In this document: positions 5,752 to 7,328 of the stretch, piece by piece | How positions within the stretch are numbered: the first letter of the stretch is position 1 | How the letters are laid out: every line of letters begins with the position of its first letter | Source: Solobacterium sp. | GTDB lineage: Bacteria; Bacillota_I; Bacilli_A; Erysipelotrichales; Erysipelotrichaceae | DNA: 7,328 bases | NCBI GenBank assembly: GCA_017536845.1 | Contig: JAFWCP010000052.1 | Coordinates: 1 to 7,328 of the forward strand | Reading direction: 5' to 3' | Notes under the pieces: model-generated | What the model was told of the DNA's origin: nothing | The model's database searches: none | What the model saw: the letters and a program-made list of their open reading frames with translations, nothing else | Translations under genes and position numbers: made by a program

Positions 5752-6942
5752 TCAGTCTGTGTAGTTGTCGAAATATCCCTGCACCAGGACAAAGGGCGTA
5801 CCCTTGTCGCCGGAACCGGAAGTCAGATCCGCCAGGGAACCGATCAGGTCGGTCAGACGTCTGGGTGTCGTGCCTTCGGATTCCATCCTGCCGACAAGCT
5901 GTCTGTCCTTTTCCTGAATGGAACTGCGGATGGCATCCTTTAATTCATCACCCTTGAGGTCACGGAACGCGTCATCGGCCAGATACTTGAGCTTGAGCTC
6001 ATTGGGGGTGCCGTTCAGGCCGGCGGTAAAGGCAGGGGAGACCACCGGGTCAGCCAGTTCCCAGATCTTGCCGACGGGATCCTTGAAAGCACCGTCGCCG
6101 TAGACCATGACTTCAATCTTCCTGCCGGTTTTTTCAAACAGTTCTTTCTGGATTTCATCGACCAGAGGCTGAGGATCGCGAGGGAACAGCTTGACTTTTT
6201 CTTCAGTTGCCTTGTTCGAACCCAGCAGGCCGTACTTTTCGTTGAAGCCGGAACCGCTGCGGGAAGCGTTCATCAGGTCATCCAGACAGCAGACTCGCTC
6301 GGCACCGGCCTTGAGCAGCTGCCGCTTTGTTCTCTTTCTGGTATGGATATCACAGGCAAGGACATTCTTCGTATAGTCCAGGATCGCCGTCGCATGGTTG
6401 GCGAAGATGATCTTTGCTTCGGCGCCTTCCTCTTCGATCAGCTGCTTGTAATAGGTAACATAGTCGACGCCGGTAAACGGATGGGAAGCGTTGCCGAACA
6501 GGGCGACAAACTGTTCTTCATCCAGGACGTCAGAATACGGGTTGACATCCTTTTCTTCAAGGAGTTCCTCATCAAACAGGTGGTTGCCGACTTCATCCGA
6601 AGGGTAGCTGAGCATCAGCACTACCTTTCTGGCACCTCTGGCAATGCCGCGCAGGCAGATGGCGAAACGGTTGCGGGATGTGATCGGAAAAATGACGCCG
6701 ATATCCTCACCGCCCAGTTTTTCTCGAACATCATCCGCAATGTCATCGACGGTGCAGTAGTTGCCCTGGGCTCTTGCAACAATAGACTCCGTAATGGCAA
6801 GTACATCGCGGTCGCGCAGGGTATACTCGCCGTTAGCCTGGCCAGCCAGAACAGTGTCAATGATCATTGCCTTCAGGTCATCGCCGGTCTTGAGGATCGG
6901 AGCCCTCAGACCTCTGGATACAGTGCCGGAAATTCTTTCCAT
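5752..6942 (-). CDS. CofE-like protein (coenzyme F420-0:L-glutamate ligase family), role unknown
   Basis: A 396-residue protein. CofE enzymes use GTP to add gamma-linked glutamate to F420-0, and the fold is also used by FolC2-type folate glutamylases described in Chlamydia. Matching parts are GLRAPILKTGDDLKAMI (about residues 11-27), the LRDRDVLAITESIVARAQG block (42-60), LFPRDPQPLVDEIQKEL (252-268), YGDGAFKDPVGKIWE (281-295), which corresponds to the family's SDT-x-GRPWR metal/nucleotide region though not identical, and TPFVLVQGYFDN (382-393). It is some 140 residues longer than classical CofE, mainly through a middle section of about residues 90-230. ATG 6942 is chosen because AAGGAAGG lies about eight bases upstream; a longer in-frame start at 7041 would run through a tRNA terminator. 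No F420 gene is nearby, so the substrate is open. Confidence 0.8.
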   Translation of the reverse strand: MERISGTVSRGLRAPILKTGDDLKAMIIDTVLAGQANGEYTLRDRDVLAITESIVARAQGNYCTVDDIADDVREKLGGEDIGVIFPITSRNRFAICLRGIARGARKVVLMLSYPSDEVGNHLFDEELLEEKDVNPYSDVLDEEQFVALFGNASHPFTGVDYVTYYKQLIEEEGAEAKIIFANHATAILDYTKNVLACDIHTRKRTKRQLLKAGAERVCCLDDLMNASRSGSGFNEKYGLLGSNKATEEKVKLFPRDPQPLVDEIQKELFEKTGRKIEVMVYGDGAFKDPVGKIWELADPVVSPAFTAGLNGTPNELKLKYLADDAFRDLKGDELKDAIRSSIQEKDRQLVGRMESEGTTPRRLTDLIGSLADLTSGSGDKGTPFVLVQGYFDNYTD

Positions 6943-6970
6943 AATAATTACCTTCCTTTTTTGCGGTAAC

Positions 6971-6976
6971 ATTATA
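6971..6976 (-). promoter_or_regulatory. Likely -10 box of the CofE-like gene
   Basis: A perfect TATAAT on the minus strand (6976-6971) lies about 28 bases before the start codon, between the tRNA-Gln terminator and the gene. No good -35 is visible at 16-18 bases (the sequence near 6994-7000 reads AACTCAT), so only the -10 is called. Confidence 0.5.
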
Positions 6977-7009
6977 CACGTGTTTGAACGGAAATGAGTT
7001 GGATTTACG

Positions 7010-7038
7010 AAAAAACCTGATCTTTCGACCAGGTTTTT
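7010..7038 (-). terminator. Rho-independent terminator of tRNA-Gln
   Basis: On the minus strand AAAAACCTG (7038-7030) pairs with CAGGTTTTT (7019-7011). Two more pairs lie inside a mismatch, with a GAAA loop, and a run of six U ends the structure. It begins two bases after the encoded CCA. The stem is symmetrical enough to work in both directions, but no plus-strand gene ends here. Confidence 0.82.
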
Positions 7039-7040
7039 CA

Positions 7041-7116
7041 TGGCTGGGATAGAGAGATTCGAACTCCCGAAATGGCTGGTTCAGAGCCAGCTGCCTTACC
7101 GCTTGGCTATATCCCA
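7041..7116 (-). tRNA. tRNA-Gln (anticodon CUG), CCA encoded
   Basis: The cloverleaf has acceptor TGGGATA/TATCCCA, with the U1-A72 pair typical of bacterial tRNA-Gln and G as discriminator. The D-arm is GCC...GGC with GG in the loop. The anticodon stem GCTGG/CCAGC holds loop CTCTGAA, giving anticodon CUG, which reads CAG. The T-arm is GGGAG-TTCGAAT-CTCTC. The 3' CCA is genomically encoded (7043-7041). Without CCA it is 73 bases. A promoter lies at its 5' side and a terminator follows at once, so it is a single-tRNA transcript. Confidence 0.95.
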
Positions 7117-7130
7117 ATCAACGCTCATTT

Positions 7131-7158
7131 ATTATACTTCAATCGCATACAGATGCAA
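7131..7158 (-). promoter_or_regulatory. Promoter of tRNA-Gln with upstream A-tracts
   Basis: TATAAT on the minus strand (7136-7131) is preceded by TTGCAT (7158-7153) at 16 bases. Immediately upstream are three A-tracts on the minus strand (7169-7161, 7179-7175, 7187-7183), which look like an UP element for the RNA polymerase alpha subunit. Transcription would begin near 7124. Confidence 0.62.
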
Positions 7159-7190
7159 GCTTTTTTTTTCAGAATTTTTGCATTTTTGAT

Positions 7191-7328
7191 TCATGGATGC
7201 GTCTGCATCACGTATTCGCTCAGATATTCCTGAAAATGCTTTCTGACGATGCGGATCAGTTTGAGCATCGCCGGGCTGAAGTCAAACTCTTCTTTCCAGC
7301 AGAAACAGATCCTGTACGCGGGGATTCC
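7191..7328 (-). CDS. Probable LysR-type transcriptional regulator, last 45 residues (5' end outside window)
   Basis: An open frame enters from the right edge and ends at TGA (7193-7191). The 45 residues begin GIPAYRICFCWKEEFDFSPA and end QEYLSEYVMQTHP. The pattern of a Tyr-rich beta strand with CW-x-K/E, then S-PA followed by a helix with regularly spaced hydrophobic residues, is how many LysR substrate-binding domains finish (strand, 'lspaa..f..f...'). LysR proteins bind DNA through an N-terminal helix-turn-helix, which would lie outside the window. The stretch is too short to be certain or to suggest a target. No hairpin terminator of its own is visible between its stop and the tRNA-Gln promoter. 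Confidence 0.5.
   Translation of the reverse strand, partial: GIPAYRICFCWKEEFDFSPAMLKLIRIVRKHFQEYLSEYVMQTHP

Noticed and set aside
4114..5943. A 609-codon open frame on the plus strand across gltX and into the CofE-like gene.
   Set aside because: It is antisense to two clearly recognised genes, begins within the FemAB terminator region, resembles no family I know, and is explained by the codon pattern of the opposite strand.
6343..6969. A 208-codon plus-strand open frame opposite the CofE-like gene.
   Set aside because: It is a shadow of the minus-strand gene, with no ribosome binding site and no family motif.
6943..7041. A 33-residue N-terminal extension of the CofE-like protein starting at 7041.
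   Set aside because: It would pass through the tRNA-Gln terminator and the -10 box, and the extra residues do not match the family. ATG 6942 has a good ribosome binding site.
7145..7169. A plus-strand terminator made of GCAT-ACAG-ATGC and the nine-T run.
   Set aside because: The stem has only four pairs, is separated from the T-run, and no plus-strand gene ends nearby. The run is better read as an upstream promoter element on the minus strand.
1..7328. Mobile elements, CRISPR repeats, a toxin-antitoxin pair or a phage island.
   Set aside because: No direct-repeat array, transposase, integrase or terminal inverted repeats were seen, and the gene content is core housekeeping.

Overview
The window looks like housekeeping chromosome from a Bacillota (Firmicutes) bacterium of moderate GC content, roughly 50% by eye. 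The evidence is the infC-rpmI-rplT order, the Asp23/Gls24 and FemAB proteins, strong GGAGG ribosome binding sites and many compact rho-independent terminators. A gut Erysipelotrichia or Clostridia lineage is my best guess, but it rests on general resemblance only. There is no IS element, phage gene, CRISPR array or large repeat, and no gene-free stretch over 300 bases. The longest non-coding stretches are the infC leader (about 176 bases) and the rplT-to-femAB gap (about 200 bases, holding a tRNA).

Plus strand, left part. A gene cut by the window start encodes the end of a RelA/SpoT-type (p)ppGpp synthetase-like protein with a long unassigned C-terminal region. An Asp23/Gls24 protein follows with its own extended -10 promoter. 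Two bases after its stop begins a strong promoter for the infC-rpmI-rplT operon (IF3, L35, L20). The operon's leader can fold into mutually exclusive helices, as expected for an L20-controlled attenuator. Next come a promoter, a short hairpin, tRNA-Glu(CUC), a terminator, and a FemAB-family aminoacyltransferase gene that has little room for its own promoter.

Minus strand, right part. Reading leftward from the right edge: the last 45 residues of a probable LysR-type regulator; tRNA-Gln(CUG) with encoded CCA and an immediate terminator; a 396-residue CofE-like (coenzyme F420-0:glutamate ligase family) protein; then gltX (glutamyl-tRNA synthetase), which converges on the FemAB gene. The two convergent genes end in separate back-to-back terminators.

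Most of the window serves translation (IF3, L35, L20, GluRS, two tRNAs), the stringent response, or aminoacyl-tRNA-dependent cell-wall synthesis. The least explained items are the CofE-like protein with no visible F420 context, the Glu/Gln grouping (tRNA-Glu, GluRS, glutamate-ligase-like protein, tRNA-Gln), the tRNA-to-FemAB arrangement, and the infC leader switch.
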